Origin: Hwangdonia lutea
Lineage (GTDB): Bacteria; Bacteroidota; Bacteroidia; Flavobacteriales; Flavobacteriaceae
Reading direction: 5' to 3'
NCBI RefSeq assembly: GCF_032814565.1
Contig: NZ_CP136521.1
Span: 2,514,501 to 2,578,500, forward strand
DNA: 64,000 nt
Shown here in pieces: positions 1 through 8,219 of the stretch. The first letter of the stretch is position 1; every line of letters starts with the position of its first letter. Both the position numbers and the translations under genes were made by a program. The notes below the pieces were generated by a model that saw only the letters and a list, made by a program, of their open reading frames with translations, was not told the origin of the DNA and made no database searches.

Positions 1-1283
1 AAAAAACAGATTCGGGCTTGTTTAAATTATACGGTGCTTTTGATACGACAAATTTTGAACTCACCCAAGAAGACATCAATTATAGTGAGGGACTGGATTT
101 TAAATTGAAAAACAAAAACCTGTATATCAATGGCTCGTATCAAGGCGCTTTAAATGCCAATTGGTCGTTATTTGGCGGCCTAAGTTATACCCACGGAAAT
201 AACAATATTAATATTATGGATAGCGATATCGAAGATTTTGAAAACTCGATACACGCCAAACTGAAATTTAAAAACCGAATTAGCAACCGCTTTAAACTGT
301 ATTTTGGCGCAGAATATTTTGCTACGGATTTTGATGAAACCTATGCCGATGCTTCGGTTAGTCCGGTAAGCTACGGGTATAACGACAACATTGCAGCAGC
401 CTTTGCCGAAGCCGATATTTTTATATCGAAAAAACTAGCGTTTAAAACGGGTATGCGTGCAGAATACACCGAGATTTTCAACGATTTTACACTAGCGCCA
501 CGGGTGTCGATGGCCTATAAAACCTCAGGGAAAAGTCAGTTGTCTTTGGCTTACGGAAATTTTTACCAAAACCCATCGAGCTATATTTTAAAGTTTAATC
601 AAAATTTAAAATCTCAAAACACATCGCATTATATTTTTAACTATCAGTACAATGCCGACCGACAACTGTTTAGAGCTGAAGCCTATTATAAAAACTATGA
701 TAATTTAGTGAAGTTTACTGATGAGTTCCCAGATTTCAATAGTACTTATAATAACAATGGAAGTGGTTTTGCAAAAGGCATCGACTTTTTTTGGAGGGAT
801 AGCAAAAGCATCAAAAATTTCGATTATTGGTTAAGCTATTCGTTTTTGGATACCAAACGCGATTACAGAAATTATACAGCAAAGGCACAACCAAATTTTG
901 CAAACACACATAACCTTTCGGTAGTTGGTAAATATTGGATTGACGATTGGCGCAGTCAAGTTGGTTTTAGCTACGGTTTTGCTTCGGGCAGAACCTACAC
1001 CAACCCAAATCAGCCTGGGTTTTTAAACAACAAAACCAAAGCGTATAACAGTTTAAGCCTTAATTGGGCTTATTTAATAAGTCCGCAAAAAATACTGTAC
1101 GCCTCAATAAACAATGTGTTGGGATTTAAAAATATTAATGGCTACCAATATGCCAATGCACCAAATGCAAATGGCCATTTTGAAAGACGTGCGTTACAAC
1201 CTGCGGCAGACCAATTCTTTTTTGTGGGTTTCTTTTGGACGATTAGTGCGGATAAAAAGAGCAACCAGTTGGATAATTTGTAG
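1..1283 (+). CDS. TonB-dependent outer-membrane receptor, C-terminal part (5' truncated)
   Basis: The reading frame is open from the first base of the window, so only the C-terminal ~427 residues are present and the true start lies upstream. The protein is rich in alternating aromatic/polar strands typical of a 22-stranded outer-membrane barrel, for example GNFYQNPSSYILKF, AEAYYKNYDNLVKF and a late NNVLGFKNINGY segment. This pattern matches the barrel of Bacteroidota TonB-dependent receptors of the 'outer membrane beta-barrel family' type. The last strand (FFFVGFFWTISA) is followed by a short polar tail, slightly longer than the usual terminal aromatic. The plug and TonB box are not visible, so the substrate cannot be inferred. 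A separate TonB-type protein is encoded at 2512-3243. Confidence 0.8.
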   Translation, partial: KTDSGLFKLYGAFDTTNFELTQEDINYSEGLDFKLKNKNLYINGSYQGALNANWSLFGGLSYTHGNNNINIMDSDIEDFENSIHAKLKFKNRISNRFKLYFGAEYFATDFDETYADASVSPVSYGYNDNIAAAFAEADIFISKKLAFKTGMRAEYTEIFNDFTLAPRVSMAYKTSGKSQLSLAYGNFYQNPSSYILKFNQNLKSQNTSHYIFNYQYNADRQLFRAEAYYKNYDNLVKFTDEFPDFNSTYNNNGSGFAKGIDFFWRDSKSIKNFDYWLSYSFLDTKRDYRNYTAKAQPNFANTHNLSVVGKYWIDDWRSQVGFSYGFASGRTYTNPNQPGFLNNKTKAYNSLSLNWAYLISPQKILYASINNVLGFKNINGYQYANAPNANGHFERRALQPAADQFFFVGFFWTISADKKSNQLDNL

Positions 1284-1368
1284 GAGAGATTCGTTTACCG
1301 GTTTTGACTATGATTTCGTTGCGGATAAATCCGCAAGATACTTTCCGCCGTAACCGAAAGATAGCAAA

Positions 1369-1406
1369 ATTGCGGTTGAATTCCGATTAAGGAATTCAAC
1401 CGCAAT
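1369..1406. terminator. Strong hairpin between convergent genes
   Basis: A perfect 16-bp inverted repeat (ATTGCGGTTGAATTCC and its complement, 6-nt loop) lies between the receptor gene and the convergent protease gene. A second small palindrome (GCGGATAAATCCGC, 1321-1334) precedes it. There is no long T-run, so a bidirectional terminator or mRNA 3'-end stabiliser is an inference. Confidence 0.5.
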
Positions 1407-1435
1407 GAATTATAGGTGTTGTTACCCACAGTTTT

Positions 1436-2317
1436 TTAAAATCCTCTTATGTTCTTCAGTTCAGTTCCAAATAGTATTTCTTCCAAAAAATACGATGGTA
1501 CTACAGCAGCAATTCCCAAATTTCTATCAGAAACTGGAATTTTTTGTGTTTCTATAATTTTGATAGGGGAACTTTCTCCAAAATATCCTTTCATAATTCC
1601 TGCTAACTTCAATTCAGGATTTCCAACAAAAAGACCACCATTACCTCTATCTGCTCCGAGGTAAAAGAATACTGGGGAACCACTATTACCTCCATAACTC
1701 GATGTTTCCATTAGATACAAGCTTGTCATTTCATTGTCCCAAGGAATTTTTTCTTCCGTAAGTAAGGCTACTCTTCCAAATCGAACGATAGGATATATTC
1801 TTTTATCTCCAATAAATGGAGTAAACATACCTGTGAAAAACACATCCGAACCCTCTCTTATGTTAAGATCTTTAAAGTTTTTTTTATTCGTTAAAAAAGT
1901 GCTCGGAAGAGTTAAATAGTCAAATTTCGTTGGGTCAGGCCCGATAGGTATTACAGCAATATCTACCGTTTTGTCCGCATGTATAAAGATATTCTTGTTG
2001 ACACCATTCGGATGTAATTCAAGTCTTCCATATTCCGATAAAGAATCCTTTGTGTTTAATCTAATTAATATAGTATCTCTAAAGGTTTTATTTTGCTTTA
2101 AAACATGTTTTGCTGTCACAAAATAGAATGCTGATCTTGGCTGCCCATTTATTGAATCGGAAACACTTACAAAAAAACCAGTGCCTTGAGGCTTTACCTT
2201 TCCAAACTTGTCTTTAGCATAAATGAAGCCTACAGTCTTTTTTATTTCTGTTGGAATAGCTTGTGACAATAGTAGATTTGATATACTAAAAAGGAAAATT
2301 GTAATTAATGTTCTCAT
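1436..2317 (-). CDS. Secreted trypsin-like serine protease
   Basis: The 293-residue protein starts with a signal peptide (MRTLITIFLFSISNLLLSQA). The chymotrypsin-fold triad can be read in order: His in VTAKHVL (about residue 70), Asp in TVDIAVIPIG (about 122), and Ser in GGNSGSPVFF (about 215), the canonical GNSGSP loop. The family cleaves peptide bonds and in Bacteroidota is usually periplasmic or secreted. No PDZ domain and no T9SS tail follow, so this is a single-domain enzyme unlike DegP/HtrA. It faces convergently toward the receptor gene and is probably transcribed alone. The substrate is unknown. Confidence 0.8.
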   Translation of the reverse strand: MRTLITIFLFSISNLLLSQAIPTEIKKTVGFIYAKDKFGKVKPQGTGFFVSVSDSINGQPRSAFYFVTAKHVLKQNKTFRDTILIRLNTKDSLSEYGRLELHPNGVNKNIFIHADKTVDIAVIPIGPDPTKFDYLTLPSTFLTNKKNFKDLNIREGSDVFFTGMFTPFIGDKRIYPIVRFGRVALLTEEKIPWDNEMTSLYLMETSSYGGNSGSPVFFYLGADRGNGGLFVGNPELKLAGIMKGYFGESSPIKIIETQKIPVSDRNLGIAAVVPSYFLEEILFGTELKNIRGF

Positions 2318-2511
2318 TTAATTCAAATTATGGGTAATGGCTCGTGGATATGCGTCGTATTAATGACTTATATCAACCGCTAAACAAACATATCAATTTT
2401 TTCGCACAAATTCAAACTTAAAGTGCATATTCAAAAACCATCCACACATGATAAATATCATAGAATTTAATAAGGTTTTATAATAATTTTAATGTATAAA
2501 ACAGATGAGTT

Positions 2512-3243
2512 ATGAAACCCAAAAAAAACCCAGATTTAGAGATAGGACGAAACAGCAGCCTGTACTTTGCTATAGGTTTAAATGTGATGCTGTTTTTGTC
2601 TTGGCAAGCTTTAGAGTACAAAACTTACGATAAAGATCTTGCAACCATCGATATATTGGATGTTGATGCAGAGCTAGAGGAAGATATTCCTATTGTAAAC
2701 CTTAATACACCACCGCCACCGCCGCCACCGCCCCCCGTAGTTGTGGAAACCATTACTATTGTTGAAGATGTTGAGGATGTTGAGGAAACCATAATTGAAA
2801 GTTCTGAGGCTAACCAAAACGAAGCGGTTGAAGAGCGCATTATAGATATAAGCGAAGTTGACGTTGAGGAGGTTGAGGAAGATGTGGAGGTATCGTTTGC
2901 AGTAATTGAAAATGTGCCTGTTTTTCCCGGATGCGAAGGTTTGTCAAAAAAGAAAATGAAAGATTGTTTTCAGCAAAAAGTGCAGGAACATGTTAGAAAG
3001 AATTTTAGATATCCGCAAACCGCATTGGAAATGAATATTCAAGGGCGCGTGTCGGTAGTTTTTGTTATCGATTCTAAAGGGTATACCACTAATGTAAGAT
3101 CTAGAGGTCCAGATAAAATTTTAGAAAAGGAAGCCGAACGTATTATTGGTTTGTTACCTAAAATGACACCAGGAAAACAGCGTGGTAAATCTGTAAAAGT
3201 GAGTTATGCTGTACCTATATTTTTTAAACTTCACGAAGGTTAA
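2512..3243 (+). CDS. Energy transducer TonB-family protein
   Basis: The 243-residue protein has a short cytoplasmic N-terminus and one transmembrane helix (about residues 19-33). A periplasmic linker with nine prolines in a row (residues 67-75) is followed by a strongly acidic stretch (VEDVEDVEETI and similar). The C-terminal TonB domain covers about residues 150-243 (FRYPQTALEMNIQGRVSVVF, ending KVSYAVPIFFKL). TonB carries proton-motive energy from ExbB/ExbD to outer-membrane receptors. No exbB or exbD is nearby, so this is likely one of several TonB paralogues. The acidic linker is unusual, since TonB linkers are commonly Pro/Lys-rich. The motif FPGCEG before the domain is common in Bacteroidota TonB proteins. 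Confidence 0.9.
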   Translation: MKPKKNPDLEIGRNSSLYFAIGLNVMLFLSWQALEYKTYDKDLATIDILDVDAELEEDIPIVNLNTPPPPPPPPPVVVETITIVEDVEDVEETIIESSEANQNEAVEERIIDISEVDVEEVEEDVEVSFAVIENVPVFPGCEGLSKKKMKDCFQQKVQEHVRKNFRYPQTALEMNIQGRVSVVFVIDSKGYTTNVRSRGPDKILEKEAERIIGLLPKMTPGKQRGKSVKVSYAVPIFFKLHEG

Positions 3244-3283
3244 ATAGGGTTTTTTTGGGAATGTTTTTATCAATGTGAAAAGA

Positions 3284-3412
3284 GGTTGCATAAAAGTCTT
3301 TTGTATTTAATTTGTCAGGTTGAGCCTGTCGAAACCGATTTTGATTATCACAAAGTATAATATTTCGACAAGCTCAATACGACCTACAATTAGACTTTTT
3401 ATGCAGCCTTTT
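3284..3412. repeat. Long imperfect intergenic inverted repeat
   Basis: The outer arms (GGTTGCATAAAAGTCTT at 3284-3300 and its near-complement ending about 3410) and inner arms (GTCAGGTTGAGCCTGTCGAAA versus TTTCGACAAGCTCAATACGAC) can fold into one long hairpin filling the gap between the convergent tonB-like gene and the next minus-strand gene. It resembles the dispersed palindromes of flavobacterial intergenic DNA. No coding capacity is seen. Confidence 0.6.
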
Positions 3413-3817
3413 TTAATCCCAATGTTTTACGTTATCTTGATGTATAATTATTTTTCTGAAATCGTTGGGCTTTTTCTCGTTTAATAGTTTTAGGCCATCG
3501 CCGGCATCAATCAACTTTCGAAAATTCTTCTCGCTAGCCTCGTATTGCGCTTTATTTTTATAAGTGGTTATCAGCATAAAAGTATAAGGCGTTTCGGGCG
3601 TTGGTTTTGTTTCTAATAATTGATACGATACAATATATCCTTTTTCAATAGCTTGAATACGCAACTGCTCCCAGTTGTTTTGATAGTAAAAAAGTGCTTC
3701 AGCTTTATTTTTATTTAAAACCTGTACGTAATCTATCATGGAAACATGAGTGGACGACTGACTTATTCCCATATAAAATGAGAGTAAAACCGCAATTAAA
3801 ATTGTTTTTTTCATCAT
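3413..3817 (-). CDS. Small secreted protein of unknown function
   Basis: The 134-residue protein starts with a clear signal peptide (MMKKTILIAVLLSFYMGISQ). The mature part is about 115 residues with an alternating hydrophobic/polar pattern (MIDYVQVL, YTFMLITTYKN, FRKIIIHQ). This pattern could fit a ferredoxin-like alpha/beta barrel of the dimeric stress-response type, but no diagnostic motif is visible. It is encoded alone and divergently from the DUF2141 gene, with about 160 bp between them. I do not recognise the family with confidence. Confidence 0.55.
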   Translation of the reverse strand: MMKKTILIAVLLSFYMGISQSSTHVSMIDYVQVLNKNKAEALFYYQNNWEQLRIQAIEKGYIVSYQLLETKPTPETPYTFMLITTYKNKAQYEASEKNFRKLIDAGDGLKLLNEKKPNDFRKIIIHQDNVKHWD

Positions 3818-3980
3818 GTGTTTCTGGTTTAAAGTTTCTTCAATGTAATAACTTTTGCTAGCCTATTTAAACAGTTTAACATTTCATCAACAAAAAATAA
3901 CAGTTCGGTAAGTTGCTTTTTTAAAAATTGGGTTTCTGGTTGATATTTGTTTCATCATTAAAACCATAAAAACCAAATTC

Positions 3981-4403
3981 ATGAAACATCTCACAACTAT
4001 AATCTGTTTAGTGCTTTTAAATACTACTATTGGGTTTTCACAAGACAATAACAACGAGGTAATTGTAAATATTTCAAACTTAAACAGTAATAAGGGGCAG
4101 GTTTTTATTGCCATTTACAATGCCAAAGAAAACTTTTTAAATAAGGGTTTTAAATCAGTAAAAACCAACATTGAAAACAACAGTTGTAAAGTTGTTTTTA
4201 AAGCGATTCCGAACGGAACTTATGCTATTTCGATGTTTCACGATGAAAACGAAAACAATAAAATGGATACCAATTTTATAGGAATCCCAAAAGAAGATTA
4301 TGGTTGTTCAAACAACGCGAAAGGGTTTATGGGACCACCAAAATGGGAGGACGCCAAATTTATAATACACAACGAATCAATCACGCAACATATTAAACTT
4401 TAA
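3981..4403 (+). CDS. DUF2141 family secreted protein
   Basis: The 140-residue protein starts with a signal peptide ending around GFSQ. The mature domain begins VIVNISNLNSNKGQVFIAIYN and contains IPNGTYAISMFHDENENNKMD, with a terminal GPPKWEDAKF block. This is the characteristic layout of DUF2141, a small periplasmic or surface beta-sandwich of unknown function that often carries a Ca2+-like D/N-rich loop (HDENENNKMDTN). It lies 11 bp upstream of the next gene and the two probably form an operon leading into the sensor kinase gene at 5060. The role is unknown. Confidence 0.8.
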   Translation: MKHLTTIICLVLLNTTIGFSQDNNNEVIVNISNLNSNKGQVFIAIYNAKENFLNKGFKSVKTNIENNSCKVVFKAIPNGTYAISMFHDENENNKMDTNFIGIPKEDYGCSNNAKGFMGPPKWEDAKFIIHNESITQHIKL

Positions 4404-4414
4404 AAATCAAACTT

Positions 4415-5038
4415 ATGAAACATTTAATTATTATCGCAGCACTTTTAGTATCAGGGATAATGCATGCCCAAACCAATTACGAAAAAGGCATGCAGAAAGC
4501 ATTTCAGCTTTGGGGAAGCAATCAGCCTACCGAAGCAGCAAATTTATTTGAGCGCATCGCAAAAGCAGAACCGGACAATTGGTTGCCCTTGTATTACGCC
4601 GCACAAATTAATATTGTGAATAGCTTTGGCGAGAAGGACGAAGAAAAACTGTCGGCTAAACTTAAAAAGGCACAAAATTTAATTAACGATGCCACGGCCA
4701 TATCAAAAGACAACCCAGAAATTCTGGTGCTTCAAGCCTTATTGCACACCGCTTGGGTAGCTTACGATGGCGCAACTTACGGTATGACCCTTTCGGGGAA
4801 AGTAGTAGAATTGTACGCAAAAGCAGCACAATTAGCACCAAAAAACCCGCGTGTGGTGTTTAGCAAAGCAGAGTGGGACATGGGAGGTGCACGTTATTTT
4901 GGACAAGATACCACGCCATTTTGTAAAGATATAGAACGCTCTATAGAACTTTTTGCTAACTTTAAGCCAGAAACACCGTTTCATCCTAATTGGGGAAAAG
5001 AACGCGCGGAGCAAGTACTGAAATCTTGTGAAAAGTAA
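4415..5038 (+). CDS. Secreted TPR-like protein
   Basis: The 207-residue protein has a signal peptide (MKHLIIIAALLVSGIMHAQ). The body is helical: helix-turn-helix repeats such as GSNQPTEAANLFERIAKAEPDNWLPLYYAAQ and VELYAKAAQLAPKNPRVVFSKAEW resemble tetratricopeptide repeats and suggest a periplasmic protein-interaction scaffold. The end (ETPFHPNWGKERAEQVLKSC) is typical of a flavobacterial family commonly annotated only as TPR or hypothetical. It sits between the DUF2141 gene (11 bp) and the LytS-type kinase gene (21 bp), so it is probably co-transcribed with the signalling cluster. Confidence 0.65.
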   Translation: MKHLIIIAALLVSGIMHAQTNYEKGMQKAFQLWGSNQPTEAANLFERIAKAEPDNWLPLYYAAQINIVNSFGEKDEEKLSAKLKKAQNLINDATAISKDNPEILVLQALLHTAWVAYDGATYGMTLSGKVVELYAKAAQLAPKNPRVVFSKAEWDMGGARYFGQDTTPFCKDIERSIELFANFKPETPFHPNWGKERAEQVLKSCEK

Positions 5039-5059
5039 TTTGAAACACGCATAAACAAC

Positions 5060-6400
5060 ATGAAAAATTCTGTTAAAAATATCATTATCACTTTCGTTAT
5101 TGGATGCGCTGTATTTGTAGTGGCCAATTTTATTTCTGATGGCTTTGAGTTTGATAGCGTAAGCGATTTTTTAATAGATTTTTCATTTTATCAGCTGTAT
5201 TCTTTTGTGCTTGGGTATTCCAATATGTATTTTTTTGGTTATATGGATCGCCGCCAATGGAAAAAAAACGAGACGGTAAAGCGCATTGTTATTGGTGTTT
5301 TTGGATCTACCGTAATCACTTTAATAGGTCTGTTTGTACTTCGAGCGTCAACTTCAGTGTTTTATGTGGGCAATACCTTTGAAACGTTTTTAGCCAACGA
5401 AAAACTAAAATATTACCAGTTTGGGCTATGGGTAACCTTAACCATTGTTGCCATTTTTCATGTTATTTATTTTTATAATAAGTATCAGCAAAACAAAATA
5501 AAAGAGCAAAAGGTCATTGCAGGTACGGCAAGTGCTAAGTTCGATGCTTTAAAAAATCAGTTAGATCCGCATTTTCTATTCAATAGTTTAAATGTATTAA
5601 CCAGTTTAATTGAAGAAAACCCGGATAACGCTCAAAAGTTTACCACATCGCTATCCAAAGTATATCGCTATGTTTTAGAGCAAAAAAACAAGGAATTGGT
5701 AACGGTTGACGAGGAGTTGCAATTTGCCAAAACCTATATGTCGCTGCTAAAAATGCGCTTTGAGGACAGTATTGTTTTCAGTATGCCCGAAAAGGCATCA
5801 AACCCAGAAAGTAAAGTGGTGCCGCTATCGCTACAGCTGCTTTTAGAAAACGCCGTAAAGCATAATATGGTAACCTCGAGTAAACCCTTGCATATTAAAA
5901 TTTACGAAGACGGAGACAGTCTGGTAATAGAAAACAATTTGCAGCCCAAACAAATCGTAAAAAAGAGTAGTGGTGTGGGCTTAAGTAACATTATGCAGCG
6001 CTACGACTTACTTACCAACCGAAAAATAAACGTAAACAAACAATCCCATAGGTTTGCAGTTGCCATACCTATGCTTACAAAACAAATATCAATTATGAGA
6101 ACAGAACAAACACCATCAGCTTTAGACGATAGCTACATGCGGGCGTTAAATCATGTCGATGAGCTTAAAGCCTTTTACTATAGCCTTATATCGTACTTTT
6201 TAGTTATTCCGTTTTTAATATTTATCAATTACAGAACCTCATGGGGATTCCAATGGTTTTGGTTCCCTATGTTTGGTTGGGGCATTGGTTTAGCCATTCA
6301 AGCCTTTAAGGTTTTTGTTAACGATGGCGCATTCGGCAGAAAATGGGAAAAACGAAAAATGGAAGAGTTTATGAAAAACGAAAAAAATAATTGGGACTAA
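5060..6400 (+). CDS. LytS/YehU-type sensor histidine kinase fused to a C-terminal 2TM domain
   Basis: The 446-residue protein has an N-terminal four-helix membrane domain (residues 1-140), then a short coiled coil. The His_kinase/HATPase core follows: phospho-acceptor box LDPHFLFNSLNVLTSLI near residue 171, N-box LLLENAVKHN, and a G-box SSGVGLSNIMQRYDLL. The kinase core ends near residue 345. A complete 2TM domain follows in frame (residues ~350-446: LKAFYYSLISYFLV, WFPMFGWGIGLAIQAF, terminal WEKRKMEEFM). The next two genes encode the same domain as separate proteins, so this looks like a gene fusion. The partner is most likely the LytTR response regulator at 7402. The signal is unknown. Confidence 0.88.
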   Translation: MKNSVKNIIITFVIGCAVFVVANFISDGFEFDSVSDFLIDFSFYQLYSFVLGYSNMYFFGYMDRRQWKKNETVKRIVIGVFGSTVITLIGLFVLRASTSVFYVGNTFETFLANEKLKYYQFGLWVTLTIVAIFHVIYFYNKYQQNKIKEQKVIAGTASAKFDALKNQLDPHFLFNSLNVLTSLIEENPDNAQKFTTSLSKVYRYVLEQKNKELVTVDEELQFAKTYMSLLKMRFEDSIVFSMPEKASNPESKVVPLSLQLLLENAVKHNMVTSSKPLHIKIYEDGDSLVIENNLQPKQIVKKSSGVGLSNIMQRYDLLTNRKINVNKQSHRFAVAIPMLTKQISIMRTEQTPSALDDSYMRALNHVDELKAFYYSLISYFLVIPFLIFINYRTSWGFQWFWFPMFGWGIGLAIQAFKVFVNDGAFGRKWEKRKMEEFMKNEKNNWD

Positions 6401-6414
6401 AAAGCACACTAGCC

Positions 6415-6717
6415 ATGGAACGATTACCAGATTTAGAAACCAAGAAAAAAGCCATAAGAGCCCGCAAGCGCATTGAAGCCATAAAAGGCTTTTACCAGCA
6501 CCTTTTGGCATACTGTTTATTTACGCCGTTTATTATTTTTATAAACTACAAAACCTACTGGGACTACAAATGGTTTTGGTTTTCGGTAATAGGCTGGGGC
6601 ATTGGTTTGGCCATTCACGCCTTTGTGGTATTTGTTCAAAAAGGAATTTTTGTAAGCCAATGGGAAGAGCGTAAAATAAAAGAAATTATGAGAAAGGAAG
6701 AAAACCATTGGGATTAA
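6415..6717 (+). CDS. 2TM domain-containing protein
   Basis: About 100 residues. I place the start at the internal ATG (MERLPDLETKKKAIRARK) because an earlier in-frame ATG at 6391 would overlap the kinase stop codon. A basic N-terminal helix (RKRIEAIKGFYQHLL) is followed by two membrane helices (LFTPFIIFINYKTYWDY and WFWFSVIGWGIGLAIHAFVVF) and an amphipathic tail WEERKIKEIMRKEE. This is the 2TM family of Bacteroidota, which often accompanies LytTR-type signalling genes. It is closely similar to the C-terminus of the preceding kinase and to the next gene, so the three probably arose by tandem duplication. The function is unknown. Confidence 0.82.
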   Translation: MERLPDLETKKKAIRARKRIEAIKGFYQHLLAYCLFTPFIIFINYKTYWDYKWFWFSVIGWGIGLAIHAFVVFVQKGIFVSQWEERKIKEIMRKEENHWD

Positions 6718-6729
6718 AACATTAAGATT

Positions 6730-7059
6730 ATGGAAAATTATAAACTAGAGCCACATCAAAATCAAAACTATCAAAAAGAACAAGCTTATACCCGTGCAAA
6801 AAAACGTGTAAAAGAAATTAAAGGCTTCTATTGGCACGCCTTCTGGTATGTTGTAGTTAACATTTTTATCATCACTATGGTGGTTTCCAATAATGGTAAT
6901 TTATGGCACTTCGGCACCTTTTCAACCGCCATTTTTTGGGGTATCGGTTTGGGCTTTCACGCGCTTGGGGTGTTCGGAAAAAATCTCGTTTTCAGTAAAT
7001 CTTGGGAAGAACGAAAAATTCGGGAGTATATGGATAAAGATAAAAAACAATGGAAGTAA
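6730..7059 (+). CDS. 2TM domain-containing protein
   Basis: A 109-residue paralogue of the preceding protein, 12 bp downstream. It has the same order: basic helix (YTRAKKRVKEIKGFYWHAF), first membrane helix, a short polar loop (SNNGNLWHFG), second helix (IFWGIGLGFHALGVFG), and tail WEERKIREYMDKDKKQW. The first helix and loop are more diverged than between the other two copies. It is the last gene of the probable DUF2141-TPR-kinase-2TM-2TM operon. The function is unknown; membrane association with the kinase is an inference from position and shared domain. Confidence 0.82.
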   Translation: MENYKLEPHQNQNYQKEQAYTRAKKRVKEIKGFYWHAFWYVVVNIFIITMVVSNNGNLWHFGTFSTAIFWGIGLGFHALGVFGKNLVFSKSWEERKIREYMDKDKKQWK

Positions 7060-7401
7060 TATGTCACTTCGAGTAATTTCAATGTAAATTGAAATTGTAT
7101 CGAGAAGTTGGGCGTTACCCTACGGGTCGGGCTTTCCACTATATCTTTTTAAAACGTCATTGCGAAGAAGGAACGACTCTGGCAATCTGCTTAATTTTAG
7201 TTTAATGCTATTTTCGTTTTATCAAGTTTTAAAAAGGATGCCGTTTCAATCCCTAACGCGGGGTTAGTCCGCAATCGGCAGTAAGCAGTCGCAGTCGGTA
7301 CAGCATATTTAAAGAAACAAGTTCATAAAACATTCGTGAATTCGTGGCAAAACAAATAGATTTCCTTCTTCAAGGAAATGATAAAAAAGAATAATTATAA
7401 A
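7060..7401. repeat. Intergenic region packed with dispersed repeat fragments
   Basis: No gene is seen. The region contains GTCACTTCGAGTAATTTCA...TGTATCGAGAAG (7064-7107), related to the core palindrome of the MITE-like elements at 8220 and 17344. It also contains GGGCGTTACCCTACGGGTCG with CGGGCTTTCC (7108-7140), a CGTCATTGCGAAGAAGGAAC block (7156-7175), and CAATCCCTAACGCGGG (about 7247). The GGGCGTTACC, CGGGCTTT and AATCCCTAACGCGGG blocks recur at 16111-16220. These are probably remnants of several non-coding repeat families. Confidence 0.6.
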
Positions 7402-8157
7402 ATGAACGTAATAATTATAGAAGACGAAAAACCATCAGCACGACGTTTACAGCGCATGCTGCAAAAATTAAATTTAGAAGCCAAAACCATGCTGCATTCC
7501 GTCGAGGAATCCATCAACTGGTTTCAAAACAACCCACATCCGGATTTAATATTTTTAGACATCCAATTAAGCGATGGGCTATCCTTCGAAATATTCGAAA
7601 CCATCAATATAAAATCCGCCATCATTTTCACCACAGCTTACGATGAATATGCCCTGCAAGCCTTTAAACTAAACAGCATCGACTATTTATTAAAACCCAT
7701 TGACGAAGACGATTTAGCCACAGCCGTAAAAAAATACCAAGATCGCGCACCGCAACAACAAGCCGTAACCTTAGATTTTAACGATATTAAAAAACTGCTG
7801 GTAAACCCCATAGACCGCGAGTATAAAAAACGCTTTTCGGTAAAAGTAGGGCAACATTTAAAACTCATCAACATCGATGATATCGAGTGTTTTTACAGCG
7901 AAAACAAAGGCACGTATTTGCATACAAACGAAGGTCGGAACTACCTTTTAGATACCACTTTGGAGCATTTGGAAAACGAATTGGAACCACGAACCTTTTA
8001 TCGTATTAACCGTAAGTTTTTTGTAAATATAAATGCCATAAAAGATATGGTAAGTTATACCAACTCACGCTTGCAAATAAAGCTAAAATCGTATAACGAA
8101 CAAGACGTTATTGTAGCCCGAGAGCGCGTTAAGGATTTTAAGACTTGGTTGGAGTAA
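7402..8157 (+). CDS. LytTR-family response regulator
   Basis: About 251 residues from the chosen ATG (MNVIIIEDEKPSARRLQRML); an in-frame ATG 24 bp upstream would add eight non-conserved residues. The receiver domain has the acidic pair EDE, the phospho-acceptor Asp in LIFLDIQLSDG (about residue 54 of this start), the Thr in IIFTTAYDEYA and the Lys in LLKPID. The C-terminal LytTR DNA-binding domain covers about residues 145-250 (RFSVKVGQHLKLINIDDI, RTFYRINRKFFVNINAI). It is the expected partner of the LytS-type kinase at 5060, although 342 bp of repeat-rich DNA separate it from the kinase operon, so it probably has its own promoter. Target genes are unknown. Confidence 0.9.
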   Translation: MNVIIIEDEKPSARRLQRMLQKLNLEAKTMLHSVEESINWFQNNPHPDLIFLDIQLSDGLSFEIFETINIKSAIIFTTAYDEYALQAFKLNSIDYLLKPIDEDDLATAVKKYQDRAPQQQAVTLDFNDIKKLLVNPIDREYKKRFSVKVGQHLKLINIDDIECFYSENKGTYLHTNEGRNYLLDTTLEHLENELEPRTFYRINRKFFVNINAIKDMVSYTNSRLQIKLKSYNEQDVIVARERVKDFKTWLE

Positions 8158-8219
8158 TTTCCATACAATTAATAAATCCAACTTTTAAATAATCTTGAGT
8201 GTCAATTAATTAAGTAGTT

